A DNA stretch of 64,000 nucleotides, from contig CAWKDV010000004.1 of NCBI GenBank assembly GCA_963848495.1, positions 1,364,001-1,428,000 on the forward strand, in the 5' to 3' direction. The notes under the pieces were generated by a model, which did not search any database, had not been told where the DNA came from, and saw only the letters and a list, made by a program, of their open reading frames with translations. This DNA is from JAICJR01 sp963848495 (GTDB lineage Bacteria > Actinomycetota > Thermoleophilia > Solirubrobacterales > Thermoleophilaceae). Positions 1 through 8,048 of this stretch are shown here, piece after piece. Every line of letters begins with the position of its first letter. The first letter of the stretch is position 1. Position numbers and translations under genes: made by a program.

Positions 1-1
1 C

Positions 2-286
2 GCCAACCCCGTCCTCGGCTGGCTGGGACTCGTGTCCTACGGGATCTTCCTGTGGCAGCTGCCGATCCTGACGAAGGTCTGGGAAGACGCGGGGCGCCAC
101 GTGAATGGCGACCGCGTGGTCTACGTGACGGTGGTGGGCTTCCTGATCACGGTCGCCTGCGCGACCGTGAGCTACTACGTGGTGGAGCGCCCGATCCTGA
201 AGTTCAAGTACACCCGGCCGACCCGCCCCGCGAGGCCGGCGCCGGCCGCCGTCGAGCCGGCGGCGGCTCACGAGCCGGCGCGCTGA
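2..286 (+). CDS. Acyltransferase-3 family membrane protein, C-terminal part (cut by window start)
   Basis: This frame is open from the window edge to a TGA and encodes the last 94 residues of a membrane acyltransferase. It carries the family's C-terminal signature: a SYGIFLWQ helix, then a hydrophobic helix and the SYYVVERPIL segment. The end of the complete acyltransferase at 1722-2933 is nearly identical in pattern. Members of this family usually move acetyl or other acyl groups to surface carbohydrates across the cytoplasmic membrane. The tail is rich in Ala and Pro. The last 19 bp overlap the 3' end of the convergent LamG gene. The catalytic N-terminal part lies outside the window, so the substrate cannot be discussed. 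Confidence 0.85.
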   Translation, partial: ANPVLGWLGLVSYGIFLWQLPILTKVWEDAGRHVNGDRVVYVTVVGFLITVACATVSYYVVERPILKFKYTRPTRPARPAPAAVEPAAAHEPAR

Positions 287-1137
287 TCCCCTTCGTCGGG
301 CCCGTCGTCGCCCGTCCGCTGCGCGCCCGCGGCCGCCAGCTCGGAATCGCGCCGGCGCGTGCGTGACATCGCCGCGGCCACCGCGAGCACGGCGGCGAGC
401 ACGAGCACGATCGGCACGAGCGCGCTGCTGCCGCCGCCCTTCTTCTTGGGCGCGGCGTTCGGGGCAGGTGTGGAGGCCGACGCCGGGATCGCCGAGGCGC
501 GACTCTCGATCGTGTTGGTCTGCCCCTTCGAGTAGAAGCCGGTGGCCCACTTGCCGAACAGGTCGGTCTTCAGGAAGTAGGAGTCCACCTTGGCGATGAT
601 GTGCCGGTTGCCGGCCCCGGCGTCGGTGACCCACGCCTCGATCGTGTAGTCCCTGCCGAGGTCGAGCGGACGGGTGGACGGGATGCTCACCGAGCCCTGC
701 TTGCCGTTCAGGGAGATCGCCTTGTCCGGGTCGTGGGTGATCAACCCGGTCGCCCCGAGCTTGACCGGCTGCTCGTAGGCGCCGGTCGGGCCCGTGCCAC
801 TGCTGCGAGCCTGGCCCCCCTTGGCGTCGTCCAGCCGGTAGTAGGCCAGCAGGCCCGGGGTGCTCTTGATCAGCTCCGGGTAGCTCCCGTTCGCCTCTCC
901 CAGCCCGAGCTCGTATCTCCGCGCCACGTCCTTCGGGGAGAGCGCCCGCCTGTAGATCGCAACCTCGTCGATCGTCCCGTGCCACACCGCCTGACCGGCG
1001 TAGGCGCCGATCTCCACCGGGTTGCGATTGGCGTCGGGGGTGCCGCTGAAGACCTTCGCGGCGACCTGCCTGCCGTTCACGTAGAGCCGCAGCGTCTTGC
1101 CGTCGTAGGTGCCCGCCACATAGGCGCGCGGCGGCAC
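268..1137 (-). CDS. LamG/ConA-like domain membrane protein (start uncertain)
   Basis: The protein has two LamG (jelly-roll) half-motifs. First comes AGTYDGKTLRLYVNG followed by GTIDEVAIYRRALS, which is normally the second half of a LamG domain. Then come LLAYYRLDDAKGG and DYTIEAWV, normally the first half, ending in a YFLKTD segment. A Pro/Ala linker, a membrane helix (ALVPIVLVLAAVLAVAAAM) and a charged tail follow, so the domain should sit outside the cell. The first GTG is at 1137. The same frame continues upstream to about 1242 and encodes a textbook signal peptide (RRSALAVACVSAALLAAI, then SPALGA) with no ATG, GTG or TTG in front of it. The true start may be a CTG, or a frameshift may separate it. 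The same half-domain order occurs in the acyltransferase fusion at 2895-5264. Sugar binding is inferred. Confidence 0.75.
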   Translation of the reverse strand: MPPRAYVAGTYDGKTLRLYVNGRQVAAKVFSGTPDANRNPVEIGAYAGQAVWHGTIDEVAIYRRALSPKDVARRYELGLGEANGSYPELIKSTPGLLAYYRLDDAKGGQARSSGTGPTGAYEQPVKLGATGLITHDPDKAISLNGKQGSVSIPSTRPLDLGRDYTIEAWVTDAGAGNRHIIAKVDSYFLKTDLFGKWATGFYSKGQTNTIESRASAIPASASTPAPNAAPKKKGGGSSALVPIVLVLAAVLAVAAAMSRTRRRDSELAAAGAQRTGDDGPDEGDQRAGS

Positions 1138-1241
1138 CCCGGCGGGCAGGGCCGCTCCGAGGGCAGGGCTCGAGATCGCCGCGAGCAGCGCCGCCGAGAC
1201 GCACGCAACCGCCAGCGCGCTGCGCCGGAGCGGGCGGGACC

Positions 1242-1658
1242 CTAGAACGGTGAGTGCGAACAGCGGGAGATGCTCCGCAGCCTGGCGAAGGTCGAAAGTG
1301 AATCGCTGCCCGGGCTGCGCGCGGTGGTGGCGGCCACGCAGCTCTGGTAGCGCTGCTCACCGGCGATCCGGAACACGGCGAACGCGGTCAGGGCGAGGAT
1401 GAGGAGGGCGATCCAGATCGCAACCGGGGCGGCCCACCTGCCGGCCGTCTCCGACATGCGGTGCTCGGGCTCGTCGAGGTACTCCTCGTCGTCGCCCTCC
1501 TCGATATCACGCTCCTCCGCGTCTCCACGCTCCTCCGCGTCTCCACGCTCCTCCGCGTCTCCACGCTCCTCCGCGTCCTCCGGGGCTTCCCCAACGGGTG
1601 TCTTGGCCTCGGAGGTGCCGGTGCGCGTGCGCTCTGGATCGTCGGTCACCGGCCCCAT
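1242..1658 (-). CDS. Small single-pass membrane protein with acidic hexapeptide repeats
   Basis: This 138-residue protein of unknown function has an N-terminal half dominated by Glu and Asp. It contains almost four copies of EERGDA, encoded by an 18-bp tandem DNA repeat. One membrane helix follows (VAIWIALLILALTAFAVF, residues about 79-96), then about 40 residues with one Cys. The acidic half should be cytoplasmic. It lies just upstream of the LamG gene on the same strand, and its stop falls where the LamG signal-peptide coding begins, so the two could be cotranscribed or could be one frameshifted reading unit. I recognise no family. Confidence 0.55.
   Translation of the reverse strand: MGPVTDDPERTRTGTSEAKTPVGEAPEDAEERGDAEERGDAEERGDAEERDIEEGDDEEYLDEPEHRMSETAGRWAAPVAIWIALLILALTAFAVFRIAGEQRYQSCVAATTARSPGSDSLSTFARLRSISRCSHSPF
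1511..1580. repeat. 18-bp tandem repeat, about 3.9 copies
   Basis: The unit gctcctccgcgtctccac is repeated head to tail three times without mismatch, and a fourth copy diverges after 13 bases. It is in frame within the small acidic membrane protein gene on the minus strand and encodes the EERGDA hexapeptide array. Identical copies suggest recent slippage expansion, so copy number may vary between strains. Confidence 0.9.
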
Positions 1659-1721
1659 CCTAGAGCGGCGAGCGGAAGGGCGGCAAGCGCCGGGACGTTC
1701 GTTGCCCGCACGCCCGGCCCG

Positions 1722-2933
1722 ATGTATGTTGCGGGAATGGCTGCCCCGCCGCGGGTGGAGCCGGCGGTTGCCCCTCCACCCGGCAATCCCCGCTTCCCGC
1801 TATTCGACTCGCTGCGCGCCATCGCCGCGATCACGATCTTCGCCACCCACGCGTTCGAGATCAACGGCGGCCGCGTGGGCACGTGGTACGGGCGCTACAT
1901 CGACCACCTGGATTGCGGCGTAGCGATCTTCTTCGTGATCTCGGGCTTCCTGCTCTACCGCCCGTACGTGGCCGCGCTCCTCCACAACCGGAAGGGCCCC
2001 CAGGCGGGGGACTACGCGCGCCGGCGGCTGCTCCGCATCGTTCCCGCGTACTGGTTCGCGCTGACGCTCGCCTGGGTGCTGTTCGGGCTGCCCCAGATGA
2101 GCACTGGCCACTGGTGGAGCTATTACGGCCTGGTCCAGGTCTACAAGACCTACTGGGGCCTGGGCGGCATCGTGCCTGCATGGAGCCTGGCGGTGGAGGC
2201 GTCGTTCTACGTCATCCTGCCCCTGCTGGCGCTGTTCTTCGTCCGCAGCTCTGCCGGAACCGACCGCCAGACGAAGATCCAGACGCAGGTGCTGGTGCTC
2301 AGCGCGCTGTTCTTCTTCGCCACCGCGTACCGCGACCTGTCGCCGACGAGCGCGCTGGCACACGCTCTTCCCGGCTTCATCGACTGGTTCGTGGTGGGCA
2401 TGCTGCTGGCCCTTGCCAGCGCGGCGCTCGCGGGACGCAAGAGGCAGCCGGCAGCCGTCCGGTTCGTCGAGAACCACCCGCTGGCGTGCTGGATGGCGGC
2501 GATCGCCGTCTTCCTGCTCGTCTGCCAGGTGGGTAAGGTCGGCCCCGGGGTCTTCGACCGGCTCACCGTGCCGCAGTCCCTGCTCCGCCACTTCCTCTAC
2601 TCGGTGATCGCCCTGCTGCTGGTGCTGCCCGCTGTCTTCGGCGACGGTCGGAGCGGCGTGCCACGGCGCATCATGGGTACGAAGACACTGGGCTGGCTCG
2701 GCCTCGTCTCGTACGGGATCTTCCTCTGGCAGGTGCCCATCATCGACGAGGTCTGGCGCGGCGCCGGGCGGCCGGGCAACCACGAGCACACCATCCGCAT
2801 CGTCGTGCTGTCCGCGCTCCTCACGGTCCTGTGCGCGGCCGTCAGCTACTACCTGGTCGAGCGCCCGATTCTGCGCTTCAAGGACGTCCGGCTGCTACGC
2901 CGCCGTCCTCTTCCGGCTCAGGCGAAGGCGTAG
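1722..2933 (+). CDS. Acyltransferase-3 family membrane protein
   Basis: This complete membrane acyltransferase has about 403 residues and around ten membrane helices. Family landmarks are FPLFDSLRAIAAI at residues 25-37 with the following ATHAF (His43, candidate catalytic His), FFVISGFLLYRPY, RRLLRIVPAYW, SYGIFLWQVPI and the C-terminal SYYLVERPILRF. Such proteins acylate surface polysaccharides or lipids using a cytoplasmic acyl donor. Two start codons are possible (ATG at 1722 or 1737), and neither has a strong ribosome site. The final 39 bp overlap the 3' end of the convergent acyltransferase-LamG gene. The acceptor is unknown, but nearby glycosyltransferases suggest a glycopolymer. Confidence 0.9.
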   Translation: MYVAGMAAPPRVEPAVAPPPGNPRFPLFDSLRAIAAITIFATHAFEINGGRVGTWYGRYIDHLDCGVAIFFVISGFLLYRPYVAALLHNRKGPQAGDYARRRLLRIVPAYWFALTLAWVLFGLPQMSTGHWWSYYGLVQVYKTYWGLGGIVPAWSLAVEASFYVILPLLALFFVRSSAGTDRQTKIQTQVLVLSALFFFATAYRDLSPTSALAHALPGFIDWFVVGMLLALASAALAGRKRQPAAVRFVENHPLACWMAAIAVFLLVCQVGKVGPGVFDRLTVPQSLLRHFLYSVIALLLVLPAVFGDGRSGVPRRIMGTKTLGWLGLVSYGIFLWQVPIIDEVWRGAGRPGNHEHTIRIVVLSALLTVLCAAVSYYLVERPILRFKDVRLLRRRPLPAQAKA

Positions 2934-5264
2934 CCGCCCGCGGCCGCGCAGCCAGTCGGGAGGCCAGCACAGCGCCACCGCGAGGCCGGCGAGGCAGGCG
3001 GCGCCGAGCAGCCCCAGCACCGGCGCGGCGACCGACGACTTTGCGGGGAGCGCCTTGGCCTTCGTCTTCGGCGGGTGCACGGCCGCCGAGCGGGTCGTGG
3101 CCGAGACGAGCTTGCCGCCCGTCAGGTAGCCCGCCAGCCAGCGACCCAGGAAGTCCGTCTTCAGGAAGAACGAGCCTCGCTTCCCGAAGACCGCACGGTT
3201 GCCCTCTCGCTGGACGGTCACCCAGGCTTCGACGCTGAAGCTCGAGAGGCGGTCCATGCCGGTGTCCCGGGCCACGGCGATGCCGTGCCGGCCATCCGAC
3301 GCCGCCGCGCCGTCGCTCTTGTCGGTGATGCCGAGGGCGCCCTGCGTGACCCCGTGCGCGAAGGTGGCGGGAGCGCCGTTCGCGGCGTCCGCCGCGGTTG
3401 CGCCGCTGTCCCCCAGCCGCCAGAAGTGCAGCAGGCCGGCGGTGCTCTCGACCTCCGCCGCGTAGCCGGAGCGGGCAAGTCCCGCCTTGAGGTGCCGCAG
3501 GACGGTCCGCCCGTCGAGCTGGCGGTCGTAGACGGCCGCGTCGTCGATCGTGCCGATCCAGCCGCTCGCGCCGTCGAGCGAGCCGATCTCGAGCGGGCTG
3601 CCCGTCCGGTCGGGCGGCCTCGTTGCCTTCGCCCGCGCGGCCAGGTGGCCGTTGACGAACAGGCGCACGCCGCCGGGCCCATACGTCGCCACGAGATACG
3701 CGTTCTGCTGGTACGGCAGGTTGGCCGCCGCGTTCTGCGGCGGCCCGAGCGCGAAGCGGGCGATCACGAACAAAAGCGCAAGGCCCCCGATCCCGACCAG
3801 GAGGTAGTGCGGCGGGATTAGCCGGCCCACGAACCTGCGCCCCTCCCTGAAGAGCAGCACGGCCGCCGCGGCCGCCGCCAGTGCGAGAGCCACGTCCGCG
3901 GTCGCGTATCCGGTGCCCACCAGCGCGCCAGCGGCGAGCAGGCCGATGGACGCGAGGATCGCGGCCGAGGTCGACGAGCGCCGCCAGCGGGCGTTCAGCT
4001 GCCGGCTCCGCGGCACGGTGACGGACTTCAGCTTCAGTGCGTGGCGCTCCACGAGGTAGTAGCTCGCGGCGGCCACCAGGACGCTCCCACCGATGCCCAC
4101 CACGCTCCACACGATCCACTCCGCGACATGCAGGTCGGAGGCGAGGTCGGGGATCAACGAGCCCTGCTGGAGCTTCATGAGGATCGTGAGGTGCCAGAGA
4201 TAGAGGCCGTAGGAGATGACCCCGAGCCAGAGCAGCAAGCGGTTGCCGAGCACGCGCCGGACCACTCCCTGCCCCGGCCGCCCGAAGACGGCGGGCACGA
4301 GGAGGCCGAGCGCGATCAGCGCGTACAGGTAGTGCTCCTCGAGTGCCTGGCCATTCGAGAAGCGTTCGAACAGCGTGCCGCGCAGCCCGATCTTGATGCT
4401 CACGTACCAGAAGGCGGCGACCGAGATGGCCACGGCGATGACCGGGAACTCCTCGAACGCCTTCAGGACGTCAGGCCGTGGCCGGTGCTCGTACCAGACG
4501 CTGGCCACCGCCAGCACCATCCCGAGCGCGAAGAGGTCGAGGTCGCGCGGGAGGATGAAGTGCCAGACCGGGCTCCGGAGCGGCGTGTTGCTGGAGAACA
4601 GCACGACCTTGTAGCCGAGGCTGAAGGCGAACATCGCGGCGAGCGCGATCACCTCGTTGCGCACGCGGCCCCTGTCGTCCTTCGCGGGCAGCCGGACCAT
4701 CATCAGCGCCCACAGCGGGAGCAGCGCGTAGAAGGTGATCTCGACGTTCAGGGACCACGCCTGCGCGATTCCGCCCAGCGCGGTGCGCGGTGTGTAGATC
4801 TGCGCGAAGCCGTAGTAGAGGAGCCCGTGCCAGTGGAAGATGTCCCGCTGGCTGAGCAGGAGGGCCGCCCCGGTCAGCGCAAGCCAGTAGCCGGGGACGA
4901 TCCGGAGCAGCCGGCGCCACGCGTACGCGCCGCTCGCCACGGGCCGGCCGCCGTTGAGGCTCGCCGCCACGAACGGCCGGTAGAGCAGGAAGCCCGAGAT
5001 CAGGAAGAAGATCGTCACGCCCAGGTCCATCCGGCCGAGGTAGGGCTGGAGGAGGTGGCTCGATCCCGCGTAGTTCTTCAGGTGGAAGAGCACCACCGAG
5101 AGCGCGGCGATCCCGCGCAGCGAGTCGAACAGGGGGAAGAACGCCCGATGCGAGCGCACCACTGCTGCCTCGTCCGGTCGGCGAGCTCTGAGCCGTGGCT
5201 TGCGGAATAGGTGGGGCGGGGTCACGCGCTTCGAGCGCGCCTGCGCTCTCCTGAACCGTGCCAC
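2895..5264 (-). CDS. Acyltransferase-3 fused to a LamG/ConA-like domain
   Basis: This 789-residue fusion starts at GTG. Residues about 43-400 form an acyltransferase-3 module: FPLFDSLRGIAAL, His61 in LFHLKNYAG, FFLISGFLLYRP, RRLLRIVPGYW, and SYGLYLWHL near the end. Two or three further membrane helices follow. A LamG-like region at 515-705 begins with the motifs that normally end a LamG domain (VATYGPGGVRLFVNG, GTIDDAAVYDRQL). It then shows the motifs that normally begin one (LLHFWRLGDSG, SFSVEAWV, then FFLKTD). A last membrane helix (about 745-767) and an Arg-rich tail close the protein. Ordinary family members are about 350-400 residues and lack this part. The domain is predicted outside the cell, tethered at both ends, and perhaps holds the glycan being acylated (inference). 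Confidence 0.88.
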   Translation of the reverse strand: MARFRRAQARSKRVTPPHLFRKPRLRARRPDEAAVVRSHRAFFPLFDSLRGIAALSVVLFHLKNYAGSSHLLQPYLGRMDLGVTIFFLISGFLLYRPFVAASLNGGRPVASGAYAWRRLLRIVPGYWLALTGAALLLSQRDIFHWHGLLYYGFAQIYTPRTALGGIAQAWSLNVEITFYALLPLWALMMVRLPAKDDRGRVRNEVIALAAMFAFSLGYKVVLFSSNTPLRSPVWHFILPRDLDLFALGMVLAVASVWYEHRPRPDVLKAFEEFPVIAVAISVAAFWYVSIKIGLRGTLFERFSNGQALEEHYLYALIALGLLVPAVFGRPGQGVVRRVLGNRLLLWLGVISYGLYLWHLTILMKLQQGSLIPDLASDLHVAEWIVWSVVGIGGSVLVAAASYYLVERHALKLKSVTVPRSRQLNARWRRSSTSAAILASIGLLAAGALVGTGYATADVALALAAAAAAVLLFREGRRFVGRLIPPHYLLVGIGGLALLFVIARFALGPPQNAAANLPYQQNAYLVATYGPGGVRLFVNGHLAARAKATRPPDRTGSPLEIGSLDGASGWIGTIDDAAVYDRQLDGRTVLRHLKAGLARSGYAAEVESTAGLLHFWRLGDSGATAADAANGAPATFAHGVTQGALGITDKSDGAAASDGRHGIAVARDTGMDRLSSFSVEAWVTVQREGNRAVFGKRGSFFLKTDFLGRWLAGYLTGGKLVSATTRSAAVHPPKTKAKALPAKSSVAAPVLGLLGAACLAGLAVALCWPPDWLRGRGRLRLRLSRKRTAA

Positions 5265-5297
5265 ACGACGGCGAGCGGGGCAACCCGCTGCGGCGGT

Positions 5298-6830
5298 CTA
5301 GGCGCCCGGCAGGCAGCTCATCGGCACCCGGATGAAGCGGGGCCGGTACAGGTCGGCGTTGCCGTACGCGCCAGAGCCCGAGCTCGAGTTCACGTTGTAG
5401 GAGACGAGCAGGCTCTGGTCGTCGCTCAGCTCGGGGTGGGCGAGCGCGTTGTAGGTGAAGCTGTCGGACCAGGCGGGCGTCGTGTAGATGGTGGTCTTGT
5501 CGCTCCAGGGGCCGATCGGCGTCGGGGCGTCCCAGGCGCTGATCCCGCGGCTCAGCGCGACGCCCTGTGAGATCAGCACGTACGAGCCGCCCTTGCGGAC
5601 CACGCTGAGCTGGTTCGACACGCCGTCGATCACGCGAGCGGACGTGGTCGGGTCGCTCGACCAGACGGTGCCGGTCCAGTACTGCCAGGGGCCGCCGAGC
5701 TGGCCCGCGACGGCACGCGCCACGTGCATCCAGTTGTGGATGCCGGAGGTCTCGGTGCCGTAGATGTAGGTGTATCCGCCATCGTCGAAGGTCCAGGAGC
5801 CCCAGTGCACGAGGCCGGCGTCGTCGTTCACCGGCGCCAGCGACTGGAGCTGCATGCTGCCCGCCGTGAAGGTGGCGAGGGCCGTGGAGTCGTAGGCGAA
5901 GTTCCACAGGCCGCCGCTGCCGCTCGCGTGGAAGCGGCCGAGGAAGATCTTCAGCTGGCCGTTCTCGATCGTCATCGCGCCCGGCCAGTACCAGCCCTGG
6001 CCGTCGGGGGTGTTGACGAACGCGGAGGGGCCGGCGCCCGTCTGCGTGCTCATGCTGTCGCCGCTCTGCAGCACCATCGAGTTGCGGACCATCGGAGTGT
6101 TGGCCGGGCGGCTGCCGTCGTCGGCCACCGTGCCGAGGAAGGTGTCGCCGAACAGCCAGGCGACGCGGCCGTCCGGGAGCTGCGTGGAGTAGGTGCTGTC
6201 ACCGCCGGTCCAGCCGGGGCCGGAGCGGGACCAGAAGTCGTCCATGCCGGCGTCGGGCGTCGCGCAGCCGGAGCCGCCGGCGGTGTCGAGGCGGGGGGCG
6301 CGGAGACGGTTCAGGATCGGAGCGGCGGGGAGCGGCGCAGGCCGCGCGGCGCGCTTCACCTGACGCACTCTGGCCGGCTTGATGCTGTGGCGGCCGATCC
6401 GGAGGCGAACCTGGGGCGAGCCCTTCCAGCGGCTCACGATCGTGCCCTTCAGCGCGCCGCGCGTGCGCAGCCCGAAGAAGCGGACGAGCCAGTGGTCGCC
6501 GCCGTGCGAGTAGAGCAGCTCGATCTGGGCGCCCTTGGCGCGCCCCGCCCGCACCTTCACGGATATGCCCGACCGCAGCGGCTGCGTGCCGTGCAGCTCG
6601 AGCACGCCGCGCTTGGTCCTCGCCCAGTAGCCGGTGGCGTGCAGGGTCACGTGCTGCACCGCGCTCGCGTGGCCGGCCTTGGCGGGGCAGAGGCGGCCCA
6701 CCACGCCGCCGCCGAGGGAGCGCGCGCAGGGCGAGCTCGCCCGCGCCGCGGCGGGGATCAGGAGGAGGACGAGCGCCACCGCAAGCGCGGCGGCACGTAC
6801 CCCCCTGGGTAGGTGTGAAGCCCGAGCCAC
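5298..6830 (-). CDS. Secreted DUF4185-like beta-propeller protein
   Basis: The 510-residue protein has a signal peptide at residues about 10-32 (AAALAVALVLLLIPAAARA). An all-beta N-terminal region of about 150 residues follows, with many Arg and Lys. From about residue 195 there is a region resembling the DUF4185/five-bladed propeller family: DDFWSRSGPGWTGGDST, RVAWLFGDTFLG, NSMVLQSGD, WYWPGAMTIENGQLKIFLGR, GPWSDKTTIY, LLVSYNVNS. The acidic and aromatic blade motifs recall glycosidase-like propellers, but I cannot name a substrate. It starts at GTG and lies alone between the acyltransferase-LamG gene and the GT4 operon on the same strand. Confidence 0.7.
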   Translation of the reverse strand: MARASHLPRGVRAAALAVALVLLLIPAAARASSPCARSLGGGVVGRLCPAKAGHASAVQHVTLHATGYWARTKRGVLELHGTQPLRSGISVKVRAGRAKGAQIELLYSHGGDHWLVRFFGLRTRGALKGTIVSRWKGSPQVRLRIGRHSIKPARVRQVKRAARPAPLPAAPILNRLRAPRLDTAGGSGCATPDAGMDDFWSRSGPGWTGGDSTYSTQLPDGRVAWLFGDTFLGTVADDGSRPANTPMVRNSMVLQSGDSMSTQTGAGPSAFVNTPDGQGWYWPGAMTIENGQLKIFLGRFHASGSGGLWNFAYDSTALATFTAGSMQLQSLAPVNDDAGLVHWGSWTFDDGGYTYIYGTETSGIHNWMHVARAVAGQLGGPWQYWTGTVWSSDPTTSARVIDGVSNQLSVVRKGGSYVLISQGVALSRGISAWDAPTPIGPWSDKTTIYTTPAWSDSFTYNALAHPELSDDQSLLVSYNVNSSSGSGAYGNADLYRPRFIRVPMSCLPGA

Positions 6831-6908
6831 ATGGTTCGGGTCGGCAGCACGCCGCCTACCTCATAGCGAATGGACGAACGTCTGAACGGAAGTACTAATC
6901 GGGCTGGG

Positions 6909-8048
6909 TTACGTGGAGGCTACGGACCCCGAAGTTGCAAACAACTCGCGCAACTTGGCCGTCTGGCGGCTGAGGTCGAGCTCCCGCTCGGCGAACGCCC
7001 TCCCGGCCCTTCCGATGGCCTCGCGGCTGCTCCCGGGCCGGCCCAGGAGCTCGTTCAGTGCCTGTGCGAGCGCGCGGCGGTCGCCCGCCGGATAGAGCAC
7101 TCCCCAGTCGCCGCACACCACCTCCGGGTTGCCCACGGCGTCGCTTGCCACCACCGGCACGCCCAGCGCCAGGGCCTCCTTGAGCACCATCGGGATCCCG
7201 TCGAGTGAGCCGTCCTGAGCCACCACGCTGGGAGCGACCAGCACCGAGGCGCTCTCGATCAGCCTGGCGGCTTCCTCGGGAGACACCGCCCCGCGCAGCT
7301 CGGCGTGGCCGTGCCCGAGCAGGCCGCGCAGCGGCCCGTCGCCGGCCACGATCACGGGGCGGTCGAGCTGGTCCGCCACCGACACCAGGTCGGCAAGGCC
7401 CTTGTGCTCGACCAGGCGGCCGACGGCCACCACCGGCCCGTCGGCGTCGTAGGGCGTGCTCCGCGTGAGCCGCCCGAGGTCGACGCCGAGCTGGATCACG
7501 TGCAGCCGCCCCACCCCCGGCGCGAGCCGCTCGACGGCGCGGCGGTCGTACTCGCAGACGAGCACCGCAAAGGCGGCCTGCTCCAGGCGGCGGCGAAGGC
7601 CGGCGGCGTCGGCGAACAGGTCGGTGGAGTGGCCGGTGAACGAGTGCGGGCGCCCGGAGAGGCGGCCGAGCAGCGCCGCGATGTCGGCGGCCTCGGTGGC
7701 GAAGTGGGCGTGGAGATGGTGGGCTCGCACTGCCGGCGCGACCCACGGCGCGAGCCGGGCCAGCCCACGCAGCGCCCGCCCATCTGAGGGCCACGGGTGG
7801 GGCTCGCGGGCGTAGGCCGCCACGAAGCCTGCGTGGCGGGCTGAGAACGCGGTTAAGGCGGCCAGACGGCGGACTGCGGACTGCGGACTGCGGGCTTCGA
7901 AGGCCGGCTCGGTCAGCTCGGCGTGCTCACCCGGCTGTAGGGCCATCACTTCGATCTCGTCGCCCTGCCTTTTCAGCTCTCGCAGCTCGTCCTCCACGAA
8001 CGTCTGCGACAGCTCGGGATAGCGCTCCAGGACGTAGGCGAGCCGCAT
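6909..8048 (-). CDS. Glycosyltransferase family 4 (GT-B fold)
   Basis: This 379-residue GT4 enzyme starts MRLAYVLERYPELSQTFVEDE, typical of cytoplasmic polysaccharide glycosyltransferases. It has FTGHSTDLF, VVAVGRLVEHKGLADLV (donor-domain entry), VAGDGPLRGLL and the E-x7-E region GIPMVLKEALALGVPVVAS. It should transfer a nucleotide-activated sugar to a growing lipid-linked glycan. Its ATG overlaps the stop of the upstream membrane protein by one base (TGATG), so translation is probably coupled. Donor and acceptor cannot be read from sequence. Confidence 0.9.
   Translation of the reverse strand: MRLAYVLERYPELSQTFVEDELRELKRQGDEIEVMALQPGEHAELTEPAFEARSPQSAVRRLAALTAFSARHAGFVAAYAREPHPWPSDGRALRGLARLAPWVAPAVRAHHLHAHFATEAADIAALLGRLSGRPHSFTGHSTDLFADAAGLRRRLEQAAFAVLVCEYDRRAVERLAPGVGRLHVIQLGVDLGRLTRSTPYDADGPVVAVGRLVEHKGLADLVSVADQLDRPVIVAGDGPLRGLLGHGHAELRGAVSPEEAARLIESASVLVAPSVVAQDGSLDGIPMVLKEALALGVPVVASDAVGNPEVVCGDWGVLYPAGDRRALAQALNELLGRPGSSREAIGRAGRAFAERELDLSRQTAKLRELFATSGSVAST

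Noticed and set aside
1511..1580. CRISPR-like repeats
   Set aside because: The repeats are directly adjacent without spacers and encode an in-frame peptide repeat.
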